A stretch of 64,000 nucleotides of DNA from Nonomuraea cavernae (GCF_014646355.1 NZ_BMNH01000003.1:248001-312000); one strand, 5' to 3'; positions 27,651 to 37,225 are shown, counted from the first letter of the stretch. The notes: generated from the letters alone by a model not told the origin. Made by a program: numbers and translations.

Positions 27651-30068
27651 ATGCCTGACTCCCCCCGGCACAACCTCCCAGCCGAGCCCAACCGGTTCGT
27701 CGGACGCGAGCGTGATCTCGACGACCTGTGCGGGATGTTCGGCGACACGCGTGTGGTCACCCTGTGCGGCGTCGGCGGCATCGGCAAGACCCGGCTGGCC
27801 CTGCGCGTCGCGGCCCGGCTGGTGCCCTCCTACTCCGGTGGCGTGTGGCTGGTCGAGCTGGCCAGGATCAACCGGCCCGAGCTGGTGGTGCGCGAGATCG
27901 CCAGGGTGCTGGGCGTGCCCGAGGAGCACACCCGGCCGCTGCTCGACACCGTGGCCGCGCGGCTGGGCGGCACGCGCTGCCTGCTGCTGCTCGACAACTG
28001 CGAGCACCTCGTCGACAGCTGCGCCGAGGTGAGCGCCAGGCTCGTCGCCTCGTGCCGGCGGCTGAGCATCCTGGCCACCAGCAGGGAGCCGTTGCGCATC
28101 GCCAGCGAGCTGGTCTGGCGGGTGCCGCCGCTCGACCTGCCCGAGCCCGGGGCGCCCGACGCCGAGGCGGTGCGGCTCTTCCGCGACCGGGCGGCCGCCG
28201 TGGGCACCCGGCTGGGTCCCGAGAGCCAGGCCGACGTGGCGCGCCTGTGCCGGGCCCTCGACGGGCTGCCGCTCGCGCTGGAGCTGGCCGCCGCCCGCAC
28301 CAGCCTGCTCAGCCCCGGGCAGATCGCCGACCGGATCGACGACCGCTTCTCGCTGCTCACCACCGGCGAGCGCACCGCCCCGGCCAGGCAGCGCACCCTG
28401 CGGGCCGCCGTCGAGTGGAGCCACGACCTGCTGTCGGCCAAGGAGCAGGTGCTGCTGCGCAGGCTCTCGGTCTTCGCCGGGTCCTTCGACCTCGACCTCG
28501 CCGAGCAGGTGTGCGCCGAGCTGCCCATCTCCGGGGCGGAGATCGTCGACCTGCTGGGCGGGCTGGTCGACAAGTCCCTGGTGTTGTGTGACGAATCTCG
28601 CAGGCGCTACCGCCTGTTGGAGACCATCAAGCGTTTCGCCGCCGAGCGGCTGGCGGCGGCGGGTGAGCACGAGGTCGTCCGCGACCGTCACCTGCACGTG
28701 CTCTGCGAGCTGATGCAGCGGCACTTCACGGTCGAGCTGTCCGAGCGCCGGCTGCCGTGGGCGCGGCGGCTGGCCGCCCTGACCGCGAGCCGCACGCTGC
28801 TCGACGACCAGCGGGCGGCGCTCGACTGGGCCATCGAGTCGGGCAGCGCGTCGCAGGGCCTGCGGCTGTGCTTCCGCAGCACGGGCCTGCTGCCGGTGAG
28901 CGGTCTGACGGAGATCGTCGGCTGGGTGGAGCGGCTGCTCGCCCTCGATCTGAGCCAGGTGCCCGTCCATCAGATCGCCCTGGCCAAGGCCTACCTCGCC
29001 TACGGCCTGGAGGCTCGCGACGAGCTGCCCCGTTCCCTTGAGCTGGCCACGGAGAGTCTGCCGGGCCTCGCCGACGACCGGTTCCGGGCCTGCGTCGTGC
29101 ACAACCTGCTGGTCATGGTGTGGTTGCGCCTGGGGCGGGCCGAGGAGGCGCTGCACCACGCCGAGCGGTGCCTGGCCGTGGCCACGGCCGCCGGCGACCA
29201 GTGGAACCAGGCGGCGGGGTTGGCCGGGCTCTCGGCCGTGGCCCTGGTGCGCGGCCGGTTGCGCGAGGCCCAGCGGCACGGCGAGGAGGCGCTGGAGCGG
29301 GCGCGCGAGCACGGCCACCGGTGGATCCTGGCCCGGGTGGCGACCCAGCTCGGCGCGGTCGCCGAGGCGCGTGGCGACCTGGTGACGGCCATGGCCCACT
29401 ACGAGGCGGCCGTCACCTGGCTGCGGGAGCTCGGCACCGGAGTCGAGCTGGCCCGCTGCCTGGCGCGCGCCGGGCGGGTCGCGGCCCTGCTGCACGAGTT
29501 CGCCACGGCCAGAGAACGGCTGGCCGCGAGCCTGTCACTGAGCCGGCACACCGGGCAGCGCCAGGGCGTGGCCCGCTGCCTCGTGGGGCTGTCGGTGCTC
29601 GCCGAGGCCGAGGGTGACCTGGAGGCGGCGGTCCTCGCCGCGGCCGCGGCGGCCACGCTCCGGGAGTCGATCGGCCAGCACTCCGCCGCGACCCGCATCG
29701 AGGAGCTGCTCGCCCGCGCCCGGGCCAAGCTCGGTGAGGGCCGCGCCTCCTTGCTCTGGTCGCGGGGCCGGACGATGAGCCCCGCCGACGCCGCCCAGCG
29801 TGTCCTCGACGGGGAGCGGCCGGCGCCGGCCGACCGGGCGCCCCGGCCGCGTTCCGCCCGGGTCCCGCACTCGGTGCTGACCCCGCGCGAGCGGGAGATC
29901 GCCGCGCTGCTGACCCGGGGGCTGTCCAACCGGGCCATCGCCGAGGAGCTCGTGATCAGCCCGGCCACCGTGGCCAGGCACATCGCCAACATCATGGAGA
30001 AGCTCGGCTATACCTCGCGCGCGCAGATCGCGGTGTGGGCCGCCGAACATCCTGAGGCTTCTGCATAG
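27651..30068 (+). CDS. large LuxR-family STAND ATPase regulator
   Basis: 805-residue regulator. The N-terminal NB-ARC-like ATPase begins LPAEPNRFVGRERDL, with Walker A GVGGIGKTRLALRVA (about residues 41-55) and Walker B CLLLLDNCEHLVDSC, then ATSREPL and GLPLALELAA. The middle holds TPR-like helical repeats. The C-terminal LuxR HTH is LTPREREIAALLTRGLSNRAIAEELVISPATVARHIANIMEKLGY. Such proteins switch on neighbouring genes after ligand and ATP binding. ATG 27651 with AGGGTGA in front is the start. Both neighbours are shortened adenylation-like genes. Confidence 0.9.
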   Translation: MPDSPRHNLPAEPNRFVGRERDLDDLCGMFGDTRVVTLCGVGGIGKTRLALRVAARLVPSYSGGVWLVELARINRPELVVREIARVLGVPEEHTRPLLDTVAARLGGTRCLLLLDNCEHLVDSCAEVSARLVASCRRLSILATSREPLRIASELVWRVPPLDLPEPGAPDAEAVRLFRDRAAAVGTRLGPESQADVARLCRALDGLPLALELAAARTSLLSPGQIADRIDDRFSLLTTGERTAPARQRTLRAAVEWSHDLLSAKEQVLLRRLSVFAGSFDLDLAEQVCAELPISGAEIVDLLGGLVDKSLVLCDESRRRYRLLETIKRFAAERLAAAGEHEVVRDRHLHVLCELMQRHFTVELSERRLPWARRLAALTASRTLLDDQRAALDWAIESGSASQGLRLCFRSTGLLPVSGLTEIVGWVERLLALDLSQVPVHQIALAKAYLAYGLEARDELPRSLELATESLPGLADDRFRACVVHNLLVMVWLRLGRAEEALHHAERCLAVATAAGDQWNQAAGLAGLSAVALVRGRLREAQRHGEEALERAREHGHRWILARVATQLGAVAEARGDLVTAMAHYEAAVTWLRELGTGVELARCLARAGRVAALLHEFATARERLAASLSLSRHTGQRQGVARCLVGLSVLAEAEGDLEAAVLAAAAAATLRESIGQHSAATRIEELLARARAKLGEGRASLLWSRGRTMSPADAAQRVLDGERPAPADRAPRPRSARVPHSVLTPREREIAALLTRGLSNRAIAEELVISPATVARHIANIMEKLGYTSRAQIAVWAAEHPEASA

Positions 30069-30125
30069 CGAAGTGCATATTCCGCCCCATGTACGCCCGA
30101 GATGCCCCTCCCTACCGTGGTCGGC

Positions 30126-30515
30126 ATGGATGAGCGCATCGTCATGGTGGACTCGGCGACGGGTCTGCGGCTCACCGAGGGGGAGTTGGACGAGTGGTCG
30201 GCGGCGGCGACCGTCCAGCTCCGCCGCAGGGGAGTGCGGCTGGGCGACTCGGTGCTCATCTGCCTGCCCGTCGGGCCCCATCTGCTGGTGGCGACCGACG
30301 CGGTGATCGCCGTCGGCGCGGTCGCCTGGCCGCTGCCCGCCGAGCTCGACGCCTGCGACCTGCGCCGGCGCATCCTGGCCAGCCACGCGCGCGTGATGAT
30401 CTCCGATCTGCCCCAGGCGCTCGACGCGGCCGACGGCTCGCGGGTGCGGACCGTGGTGAGCGTGGCTGACCTGCGTGTCCTGGCGCCCTCTCGGCGCGAT
30501 GCGGACCGGCGGTGA
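30126..30515 (+). CDS. very short adenylate-forming-enzyme-like protein
   Basis: 129-residue protein aligning with the very N-terminal part of adenylating enzymes and with the gene at 26855: VQLRRRGVRLGDSVLICLPVGPHLLVATDAVIAVGAVAWPLP. It ends before any catalytic motif. TACCGT lies seven bases before the ATG (leaderless pattern), and the same CCCTAC lead-in is seen before the 26855 gene. The codon pattern is normal and the frame is uninterrupted, so it may be expressed. It could bind a ligand without catalysis or be a fragment. Confidence 0.6.
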   Translation: MDERIVMVDSATGLRLTEGELDEWSAAATVQLRRRGVRLGDSVLICLPVGPHLLVATDAVIAVGAVAWPLPAELDACDLRRRILASHARVMISDLPQALDAADGSRVRTVVSVADLRVLAPSRRDADRR

Positions 30516-30531
30516 CCCTACGCTTGAGGTC

Positions 30532-31284
30532 ATGCCGCTCGCGCCACACTTCCCGGTCATGCTCAGGACCGACGACGGCGTCCGGATCGACGCCGCGCAC
30601 ACCCCGTCGGCCCGGTCCGACCTCGGCATCGTGGTGGCCCACGGGTTCACCGGCTCGTGGCGGGTGGGCGCGGCCCGCCGCATCGTCCACGCGCTCAGCG
30701 GCCACGGCGCCGTGATCGCGTTCGACTTCCGCGGCCACGGCCGCTCGGGCGGCGAGACCACGGTCGGCGACCTGGAGATCCTCGACCTGGCCGCGGCCGT
30801 GCGCCACGCACGGGTGATCGGCTACTCCCGGATCGCGGTGGTGGGCTTCTCGATGGGCGCGGCGGTGGCCGTGCGCCACGCGGCGCTGCTGGGCGGCGTC
30901 GAGGCGGTCGTGGCGGTCAGCGGGCCGGCCCGCTGGCACTACCGGGGCACCCGGCCGATGCGGCAGGTCCACTGGGCCATCGAGCAGCCCGTCGGGCGGT
31001 GGGCGGCCCGGATGGCCAAGCGCACCCGGATCGCGCGGGGCGCCTGGGACCCGATCCCGATGCCGCCCCACGAGGCCGCCGGGCTGGTCTCACCCACGCC
31101 GCTGCTGATCGTGCACGGCGACGCCGACGCGTTCTTCCCGCTGGAGCACGCCTGGCAGCTCTACGCGGGAGCGCGCGAGCCCAAGGAGCTCTGGATCGAG
31201 CCCGGGTTCGGCCACGCGGAGGCGGCGGCGACCCCCGAACTGGTCCGTCGCATCGGAAAGTGGATCGACTCGAACTTTTCCTGA
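30532..31284 (+). CDS. alpha/beta hydrolase
   Basis: 250-residue soluble alpha/beta hydrolase. The oxyanion-hole region is VVAHGFTGSWR, FDFRGHGRSGG is conserved, the nucleophile elbow is GFSMGAA, the acid lies in VHGDADAFFP and the histidine in GFGHAE. The substrate is unknown; the family includes esterases, lipases and lysophospholipases. ATG 30532 is preceded by TACGCT at seven bases, the third gene in a row with CCCTAC before a probable leaderless start. The frame is open upstream to 30475, but that would overlap the preceding gene. Confidence 0.9.
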   Translation: MPLAPHFPVMLRTDDGVRIDAAHTPSARSDLGIVVAHGFTGSWRVGAARRIVHALSGHGAVIAFDFRGHGRSGGETTVGDLEILDLAAAVRHARVIGYSRIAVVGFSMGAAVAVRHAALLGGVEAVVAVSGPARWHYRGTRPMRQVHWAIEQPVGRWAARMAKRTRIARGAWDPIPMPPHEAAGLVSPTPLLIVHGDADAFFPLEHAWQLYAGAREPKELWIEPGFGHAEAAATPELVRRIGKWIDSNFS

Positions 31285-31491
31285 GTAATACACGTCTACC
31301 TAGGGCGGATGGAACAAAACCGCAGGGAGAAAGTCCTTGGGGCAGGAAACCGCTACCGGCGGCGGACTGGGACATACTTCTTGTAGCTGGACGGTCGCCC
31401 ACCGTGGTCCACGTCCAGCGGGCCGCTGAGGGGCCGGCGGGATGTTCACCTAGCGTTGCGGGGGCGCGCTGGGTGTCCGTCTCGCACGCGA
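31285..31491. other. intergenic region, no gene seen
   Basis: About 207 bases between two convergent genes. No open frame with plausible codon use or start site is seen. The segment ends in the strong terminator hairpin at 31492-31527. Confidence 0.6.
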
Positions 31492-31527
31492 GCAGGGCTC
31501 CGGCACACCGAAGTGCCGGAGCCCTGC
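31492..31527. terminator. strong terminator hairpin, convergent
   Basis: Perfect 15-base-pair stem, GCAGGGCTCCGGCAC (31492-31506) with GTGCCGGAGCCCTGC (31513-31527) and a six-base ACCGAA loop. It sits ten bases after the aldehyde dehydrogenase stop on the minus strand and also ends rightward transcription from the hydrolase. Confidence 0.85.
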
Positions 31528-31537
31528 GAACGCTCCG

Positions 31538-32971
31538 TCAGCCCAGGCGGGCGATGGTCTTGTACTCCAGGTAGCCGCTGAGCCCCTCGGGGCCGAGCTC
31601 GCGCCCGATCCCGCTGGCCTTGTAGCCGCCGAAGGGCGTGTTGGCCTCCAGCATGTAGCAGTTGACCCCGTACGTGCCGGTGCGCACCTGCCTGGCCACG
31701 TCCATGCCGTGCTCGGTGTCGGCCGTCCAGACGGTGCCGGCCAGGCCGTAGTCGCTGTCGTTGGCGATGCGTACGGCATCGGCCTCGTCCTCGTAGGGGA
31801 TCACGGCCAGCACCGGGCCGAAGATCTCCTCCCGGGCGATCCTCATGTCGTTGGTCACCCCGGCGAACACGGTCGGGGCGACGTACCAGCCGCGGTCGTA
31901 GGGCCGGTCGAGTCCGCCGACGACGACCTTGGCGCCCTCGTCCATGCCGGCCTTGATGTAGCCCTCGACGCGTTCCTGCTGCCGCTTGGCGACCAGCGGG
32001 CCGATGCCGGTGCCCGGGTCGGCGGGGTCGCCGACGGGCTGCGAGGTCACCATGTTCGCGACCGCCTCGACGACCTCGTCGTAGCGGTTGCGCGAGGCGA
32101 GGATGCGGGTCTGCGCGACGCAGGCCTGGCCGTTGTTCATCAGCGAGGCGAGCGCCAGCATGCCCATGCTGGAGGGGAGGTCGGCGTCGTCGAGGACGAT
32201 GGCGGCCGACTTGCCGCCGAGCTCCAGGCTGACCCGCTTGAGCTGCTCGCCGCAGATGGCGGCGATGCGGCGGCCGGCGGCGGTCGAGCCGGTGAAGGCC
32301 ACCTTGTCCACGCCCGCGTGGGACACGAGGTGCTCGCCCGCCTCACGACCGGCGGGCACGATGTTGAGCACGCCGGCCGGCAGCCCGGCCTCCAGCACCA
32401 TCTCGGCCAGCAGGTAGGCGTCGAGCGGGGTCTCGGGGGCGGGCTTGAGCACGATCGTGCAGCCGGCCAGCAGAGCGGGGGCGATCTTGCTCATCGAGAC
32501 GAACTGGGGGACGTTCCACGGCACCACGGCGGCCACCACGCCCACCGGCTCGCGCCGCACCGTCACCGGGCCGAACAGGCCGGGCCGCTGCTCCTCCTGC
32601 TCGAACGTCGCGCCGTACTCGGCGTAGAACTTCAGCATCCCGAGCGGCTGGGGCGCCTGCGCGAGGTTGGAGAAGGTGATCGGTGAGCCCATCTCCTCGG
32701 TGATCAGCGCGGCCATCTCGCCCTGCCGGGCCTCGTAGATCGCGGCCAGCCGGCCGATCGCCGCGGCCCGCTCGGCGAACGTCATGCGAGGCCAGGGGCC
32801 GTGGTCGAAGGCCTCGCGGGCGGCGGCGACCGCGCGCTCCATGTCCTCGGGCGTGCCGTCGGGCACCCGGCCGACGACCTCCTCTGTCTGGGGGGAGATG
32901 ACGTCGATGGTGCCGGTGCCCGCCGGTGCCACCCATTCGCCTCCGATGAACAGCGTGTCGTGCTGGCGCAT
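31538..32971 (-). CDS. NAD(P)-dependent aldehyde dehydrogenase
   Basis: 477-residue aldehyde dehydrogenase oxidising an aldehyde to its acid. Catalytic set: Asn153 in PWNVP, Lys176 in LKPAPETPL, Glu250 in LELGGKSA and nucleophile Cys284 in NNGQACVAQ. The cofactor region is FTGSTAAGRRI. The ATG has GGAGG eight bases in front. The frame continues open far beyond the start, but only because of the high GC content. The substrate cannot be read from sequence; the closest look is to broad-range or acyl-aldehyde members. It follows the M14 peptidase gene on the same strand after 134 bases. Confidence 0.93.
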   Translation of the reverse strand: MRQHDTLFIGGEWVAPAGTGTIDVISPQTEEVVGRVPDGTPEDMERAVAAAREAFDHGPWPRMTFAERAAAIGRLAAIYEARQGEMAALITEEMGSPITFSNLAQAPQPLGMLKFYAEYGATFEQEEQRPGLFGPVTVRREPVGVVAAVVPWNVPQFVSMSKIAPALLAGCTIVLKPAPETPLDAYLLAEMVLEAGLPAGVLNIVPAGREAGEHLVSHAGVDKVAFTGSTAAGRRIAAICGEQLKRVSLELGGKSAAIVLDDADLPSSMGMLALASLMNNGQACVAQTRILASRNRYDEVVEAVANMVTSQPVGDPADPGTGIGPLVAKRQQERVEGYIKAGMDEGAKVVVGGLDRPYDRGWYVAPTVFAGVTNDMRIAREEIFGPVLAVIPYEDEADAVRIANDSDYGLAGTVWTADTEHGMDVARQVRTGTYGVNCYMLEANTPFGGYKASGIGRELGPEGLSGYLEYKTIARLG

Positions 32972-33105
32972 GATGTGAGCCTCCTGCAGACCGAATGCTT
33001 GCTTGTTTGTGCACAGCCTCAAGGTGACCGAACCATGTTCTGTCCGCGCACGCAAGAGGGACGCGGCAGGTACGCCGCGCCCCTCCCCGTCACGCTCGCC
33101 CCAGA

Positions 33106-36100
33106 TCAGCGCCGATCTCCGAGCAGATGCCGCATCGACCGCTTGACCAGGTCGGTGCGCATCTCCTGCGTGGTCAGGCTCTCCACGCCGAAGCCGAGGT
33201 AGACGGTGTCCTTGGTGGTGACGCCGCCGCCCTCCTCGAACACCTGGTCCGTGCGGAACCAGTTGTTGATCGAGGGCGAGGTGCCCTCCGGCGGGTCGCC
33301 GACCGTCCAGCCGCCCAGGTCGGCCTCGAACGACGTCGACTCGCTCGCCGCGCCGTCCAGGGTGACCGCGAAGTCGTCGAGGAAGACGCCCGCGCCCTGG
33401 GTGGCCCAGTCGCTGATGTACGAGATCGACAGCTCGACCCGCTTGCCCGCGTACGGGGTCAGGTCGATCTTCCACTGCTGCCAGCCCGCGGAGTTGCCGC
33501 TGGCCGCGTTCCACGAGCCCGAGGTGCCGGTCGGCGAGCAGTCGGCGCCCTGGTAGCGCTGGGTGAAGGGGTGGATCGTGCGCCAGCCCGCGCCGCCGCT
33601 CGGCGGTGCGCAGCTGCTGCCCGTCGACTGCGTGGTGTGGCCGTTGGCGTCGGGCAGCGTGGTCCAGTCGTCGCCGCCGGCGGTGCGGGCCTCCACGGTC
33701 AGGAAGTCCCAGTCGGCCTCGGTGTCGTACGACGTCCAGAACGACAGGTCGCCCGAGGTCTTGCCGGTGAGGTCGATCGTCTTGGTCAGCCGCTTCCACG
33801 AGACGTCGGCGATGCCGCTGTAGACGTCCCAGGAGCCGGTGTGCGGGTCGAACGGGCCGCCGGGCCGTACCCACTTGACGGGCGCGGAGCTCGCGAACAG
33901 CGGGAACCGGTCGGCGGGCAGGATCGCCGAGGTCGCCACGAACGAGTTCGTGTGGCTCGGCTCCAGCGTGGCGTTGAGGCCGTCGAAGCGGCCGCCCACG
34001 CCCTTCAGCGCGAACGGCTGACCCGTGTCGTGGTCGGTGCCCGCGTCGTCGAAGTAGACGTAGGCGCCCAGGTAGTACTGCTGGAAGTCGTTGAACACCG
34101 GGATGCACGGCGGGTCGTTCGGCGTCGCGCACTCCGGCTGGGCCGGCTGGTCGGGCTGGTAGTAGTAGGCGCCGTTGTTGTTGGCCGCGTACGACGGGTA
34201 CTTGCCCGCGTGCAGCAGCTTGCCGCCCTCGTTGAGGTAGTCGCGGACGGCCAGTTCGGTGTCGACCCCGGCCTTGGACGTGGTGCCGGGCACCTGGCCC
34301 ACGCTGCGCGGGATGATGTCGTCGCCGGTCTCCCAGACGACGGCCTTGTAGTGGCTGAGCACGCCGAGCGGGTGCGGCGCCTTACGGCCCATCTTGTCCA
34401 GGTCGTAGACGTCGGAGCTGTAGCCGGCCTCGTCGAGCGCCTTGGCGTAGTCGTCGGCGTACTTCGCCTCGGTCACGCCCTGCGCCGGGCTGATGCCGGT
34501 GACGTCCTCGGCGGCGAGCACCAGCACCTTGCCGCCGATGTCGTCGGCCACCTTGTAGGTGAAGTCGGCGCTCTTCTTGCCGAGCGAGGTGAACCAGACC
34601 TTCACGCTGTCACCCGGCCTGGTGCCGGTGATCTTGCCGCGCAGCCGGTGGTAGTAGCGGTCGTAGCCCTTGCCGTAGCGCTCTCCGCCCTTCCACTCGC
34701 TGGTCAGCGCCGTCTTGGTACGGCCGCCGTTGACCTGGTACCTGAGCGCGACGGGGCCCAGCCGGCGCTTGGCGTTGACCTGGACCACCTGGTCGCGGCC
34801 ATGGCTCACCTCGAAGGGGTCGATCACGAAGTCGGGCGTCCTGTTGCCCAGGTGGCTGACCGGCTCGACCGGGTTGACCGCGGACTTCGCGACGTCCAGG
34901 GCGAACGGGAGGTTCTTCTCGAACTCCGCCTGCACCAGCGCCTCGTCGTCGGGGAAGACGAACCCGCAGCCGTCACAGCCCTCGTTGAGCTCCGGGGTCC
35001 AGGACAGCGTGCCGTACTGGCGGTGCGCCTGGTCGTTGGTGTCGCCGTTGGTGGTGTAGAGCTCGGCGCCGAGGTCGGGGTCGAAGCCGGGGACCGCCGG
35101 GTTGGCGTCGGTGCCGGTCAGCGCCTCGTAGATCGGGTTGTCGGCCGTCTCGGTGGCGATCTGGAAGCCGATCGGGTAGAGCAGCAGCGGGCCGAACGAG
35201 TGGTAGTTGAGCTGCATCTCGAACCCGACGCGCTTCAGCAGGCCGTCCATGGCCCTGGTCTCCGGCTCGCTGGCCGGCCCGGTGCCCCGGTAGGTCTCGC
35301 TGCTCGGGATCGAGGAGGAGCCCTCCTCGTCGTAGTGGAAGTTCGTGGGGAAGTTGCGGTTGGGGTCGACGCCGTCACCGCTGGTGATCCGGCCGTCGCC
35401 GTTGACGTCGCGCAGGTTCTTGCGCCACAGGCGGTTGCCCTCGGTGAAGGTGAAGTCGTAGCCGTCGGGGTTGGCCACCGGCACGAACCACAGCTCGGTC
35501 CTGTTGAGCAGGTCGCGCAGCGCCGACTTGTTGGCCACCACGTACTTCAGCAGCCGCATGTCCACCTCGGCGGCGATCCACTCGCGGGCGTGCTGCGTCG
35601 CCGAGTAGAGCGTCGAGGGCTTGATCCCGTCGGGGAGCGCCCTGGCCAGGGTGCTGACCTTGACGGCGAGGATGTCCTGGCCCCTCAGCGTCTTGCCGAT
35701 GGACTGGATCTTGACGATGTCCTTGTTGGCGTTGGCGATGGCTCTGAGCTGGTCGGCGATGCCGCCGGGCTCGGAGTAGGACTTCCAGACCGTGTAGCCG
35801 CCCGCGGCCTGCGTCCTCGCGGCCTCCAGCTGGGTCTGGCCCTGCGGGTTGCGCACGGGTTCGGGCTTGTGGCCGAGCTTGCGCAGCCCGTCGAGGTCGG
35901 CCTGGGCGGCGGTCAGCTCGATGTGCTCCTGGCCGCCCTTGTTCTCCTGCTGGACGATGTCGAAGCCCTTCTCCCGCAGGATCTGCCCGGTGCCGGGAGG
36001 GCTGTCCAGCTGGTAGAGCTCGATCCGGTCGCCGGGTGGCAGCGGGTCCACCTCGGCGTGGGCTTGGACGGCGACCAGGCAGGTGCCGAGGCCGAGAACG

Positions 36101-36132
36101 ACGGCCATGAGTGAGGACGATAAACGAGACAC
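33106..36132 (-). CDS. secreted M14 zinc carboxypeptidase with C-terminal domains
   Basis: 1008-residue exported metallocarboxypeptidase. The Sec signal peptide covers residues 1-26, ending AVQAHA. The M14 domain (about 110-420) has zinc ligands His181 and Glu184 in HAREW and His311 in NYHSFG, substrate residues in NPDGY and DPNRNFP, and catalytic Glu381 in WTPELNE. C-terminal to it is a long region with beta-rich, immune-inhibitor-A-like segments (WDFLTVEART, WQQWKIDLTPYAGKRVELSISYISDW) that probably help bind protein substrates. It acts outside the cell in protein turnover. A promoter region shared with the divergent gene lies upstream. Confidence 0.93.
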   Translation of the reverse strand: MSRLSSSLMAVVLGLGTCLVAVQAHAEVDPLPPGDRIELYQLDSPPGTGQILREKGFDIVQQENKGGQEHIELTAAQADLDGLRKLGHKPEPVRNPQGQTQLEAARTQAAGGYTVWKSYSEPGGIADQLRAIANANKDIVKIQSIGKTLRGQDILAVKVSTLARALPDGIKPSTLYSATQHAREWIAAEVDMRLLKYVVANKSALRDLLNRTELWFVPVANPDGYDFTFTEGNRLWRKNLRDVNGDGRITSGDGVDPNRNFPTNFHYDEEGSSSIPSSETYRGTGPASEPETRAMDGLLKRVGFEMQLNYHSFGPLLLYPIGFQIATETADNPIYEALTGTDANPAVPGFDPDLGAELYTTNGDTNDQAHRQYGTLSWTPELNEGCDGCGFVFPDDEALVQAEFEKNLPFALDVAKSAVNPVEPVSHLGNRTPDFVIDPFEVSHGRDQVVQVNAKRRLGPVALRYQVNGGRTKTALTSEWKGGERYGKGYDRYYHRLRGKITGTRPGDSVKVWFTSLGKKSADFTYKVADDIGGKVLVLAAEDVTGISPAQGVTEAKYADDYAKALDEAGYSSDVYDLDKMGRKAPHPLGVLSHYKAVVWETGDDIIPRSVGQVPGTTSKAGVDTELAVRDYLNEGGKLLHAGKYPSYAANNNGAYYYQPDQPAQPECATPNDPPCIPVFNDFQQYYLGAYVYFDDAGTDHDTGQPFALKGVGGRFDGLNATLEPSHTNSFVATSAILPADRFPLFASSAPVKWVRPGGPFDPHTGSWDVYSGIADVSWKRLTKTIDLTGKTSGDLSFWTSYDTEADWDFLTVEARTAGGDDWTTLPDANGHTTQSTGSSCAPPSGGAGWRTIHPFTQRYQGADCSPTGTSGSWNAASGNSAGWQQWKIDLTPYAGKRVELSISYISDWATQGAGVFLDDFAVTLDGAASESTSFEADLGGWTVGDPPEGTSPSINNWFRTDQVFEEGGGVTTKDTVYLGFGVESLTTQEMRTDLVKRSMRHLLGDRR

Positions 36133-36269
36133 GGTCTGCCCCTTCGCAGAGAGTTCGCCGCCATCTCAAACCGACTCGACGGTCCCGGCAAGGCCCAAAA
36201 ACTTATCGTGCTCTTATTTCCGACAAAGTAGGCATGCATCACCTAAGACACATGGGTTCCATCGTTCGG

Positions 36270-36299
36270 ATGACAGAAATAAAGATCATCTTCTATAGT
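36270..36299 (+). promoter_or_regulatory. promoter of the coiled-coil peptidase-like gene
   Basis: ATGACA (36270-36275) and TATAGT (36294-36299) with 18 bases between, in an AT-rich divergent region (36133-36328). The predicted start point is about 20 bases before GTG 36329, leaving room for the GGGGAGGA ribosome binding site at 36316-36323. Confidence 0.65.
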
Positions 36300-36328
36300 T
36301 TCGGTCCGTCTATGAGGGGAGGACGGGC

Positions 36329-37225
36329 GTGAGACTGGGTCGCCGCACCGCACTCGCCGCCCTCCTCGCCGGGCTGCTCGCCCTCCCTCCCTCGCGGCCG
36401 GCCTCGGCCGACCCCAGTCCGGCCGAGCTGCGCAAGCTGACCAAACAGGCGGCGCAGCTCAACGACCTCTACCGGGGCCAGATCCAGAGCCTTGAGGAGA
36501 TCAGGATCCAGGCCGGCAAGGCCACCCAGACCTCCGGCGCCCTGCAGGCACGGCTCGACAGGGCCAGGGCCGACGTCGCCGACATCGCCCGCAACGCCTA
36601 CATCGTGGGCCCGCTCGACGGCACCCAGCTGTTCGGCCTCGGCGGCGAGCCGCACAACGCGCTCGGCCACGCGGCCAACATGGCCTACATCGCCCACGAG
36701 CGCACCAGCCAGGTCCAGCGCATCGAGAAGCTGATCGACGACTCCAAGAAGGCCAAGCTCGCCGCCAACGACAAGATCAACAAGCTGCGCAAAGAGATCA
36801 AGGTCATGCAGGGCAAGCGCCGCGAGATGGAGCGGCTGCTCGCCAAGTACGGCTTCCAGCAGCCCGGCGGCTCCAGCGGGCTCACCCAGCGCATGATCAC
36901 GGTACGTGCCGAGGTCATGCAGAACTTCCCGATGCCCTACGGCGTGGGCTGCCTGCGCTCCGGCGACCCCGGCGAGCACGGCAAGGGACGCGCCTGCGAC
37001 TTCATGATGTCGGGCGGCGGCCGGGTGGCCTCCGGCGCCGACGCCGACCGCGGCGACGCGCTGGCCGAGTACCTCATCCAGAACGGGTCGCGGCTCGGCG
37101 TGATGTACATCATCTGGAAGCAGCGCTACTACGACATCCGGTCCGGCGGGGGCTGGGACCCCATGTCCGACCGCGGCGGGCCCACCGCCAACCACTACGA
37201 CCACGTGCACGTGTCGGTGTTCTAG
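36329..37225 (+). CDS. secreted coiled-coil protein with M15-like C-terminal domain
   Basis: 298-residue exported protein. The signal peptide (MRLGRRTALAALLAGLLALPPSRPASA) is followed by a long coiled coil (about residues 30-175, AELRKLTKQAAQLNDLYRGQIQSLEEIRIQ and KINKLRKEIKVMQGKRREMERLL). The C-terminal domain has CLRSGDPGEHGKGRACDFM, VMYIIWKQRYYD and HYDHVHVS, which have the His/Asp spacing of M15/LAS-type metal peptidases and the ARB-07466-like domain. It may act on peptidoglycan or regulate a cell-wall enzyme through the coiled coil, as NlpC/P60 partners do. It is divergent from the carboxypeptidase gene. Confidence 0.85.
   Translation: MRLGRRTALAALLAGLLALPPSRPASADPSPAELRKLTKQAAQLNDLYRGQIQSLEEIRIQAGKATQTSGALQARLDRARADVADIARNAYIVGPLDGTQLFGLGGEPHNALGHAANMAYIAHERTSQVQRIEKLIDDSKKAKLAANDKINKLRKEIKVMQGKRREMERLLAKYGFQQPGGSSGLTQRMITVRAEVMQNFPMPYGVGCLRSGDPGEHGKGRACDFMMSGGGRVASGADADRGDALAEYLIQNGSRLGVMYIIWKQRYYDIRSGGGWDPMSDRGGPTANHYDHVHVSVF

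Noticed and set aside
31538..34132. Apparent 864-codon extension of the aldehyde dehydrogenase
   Set aside because: The part beyond 32971 is a shadow of the M14 peptidase gene; ATG 32971 has a good GGAGG.
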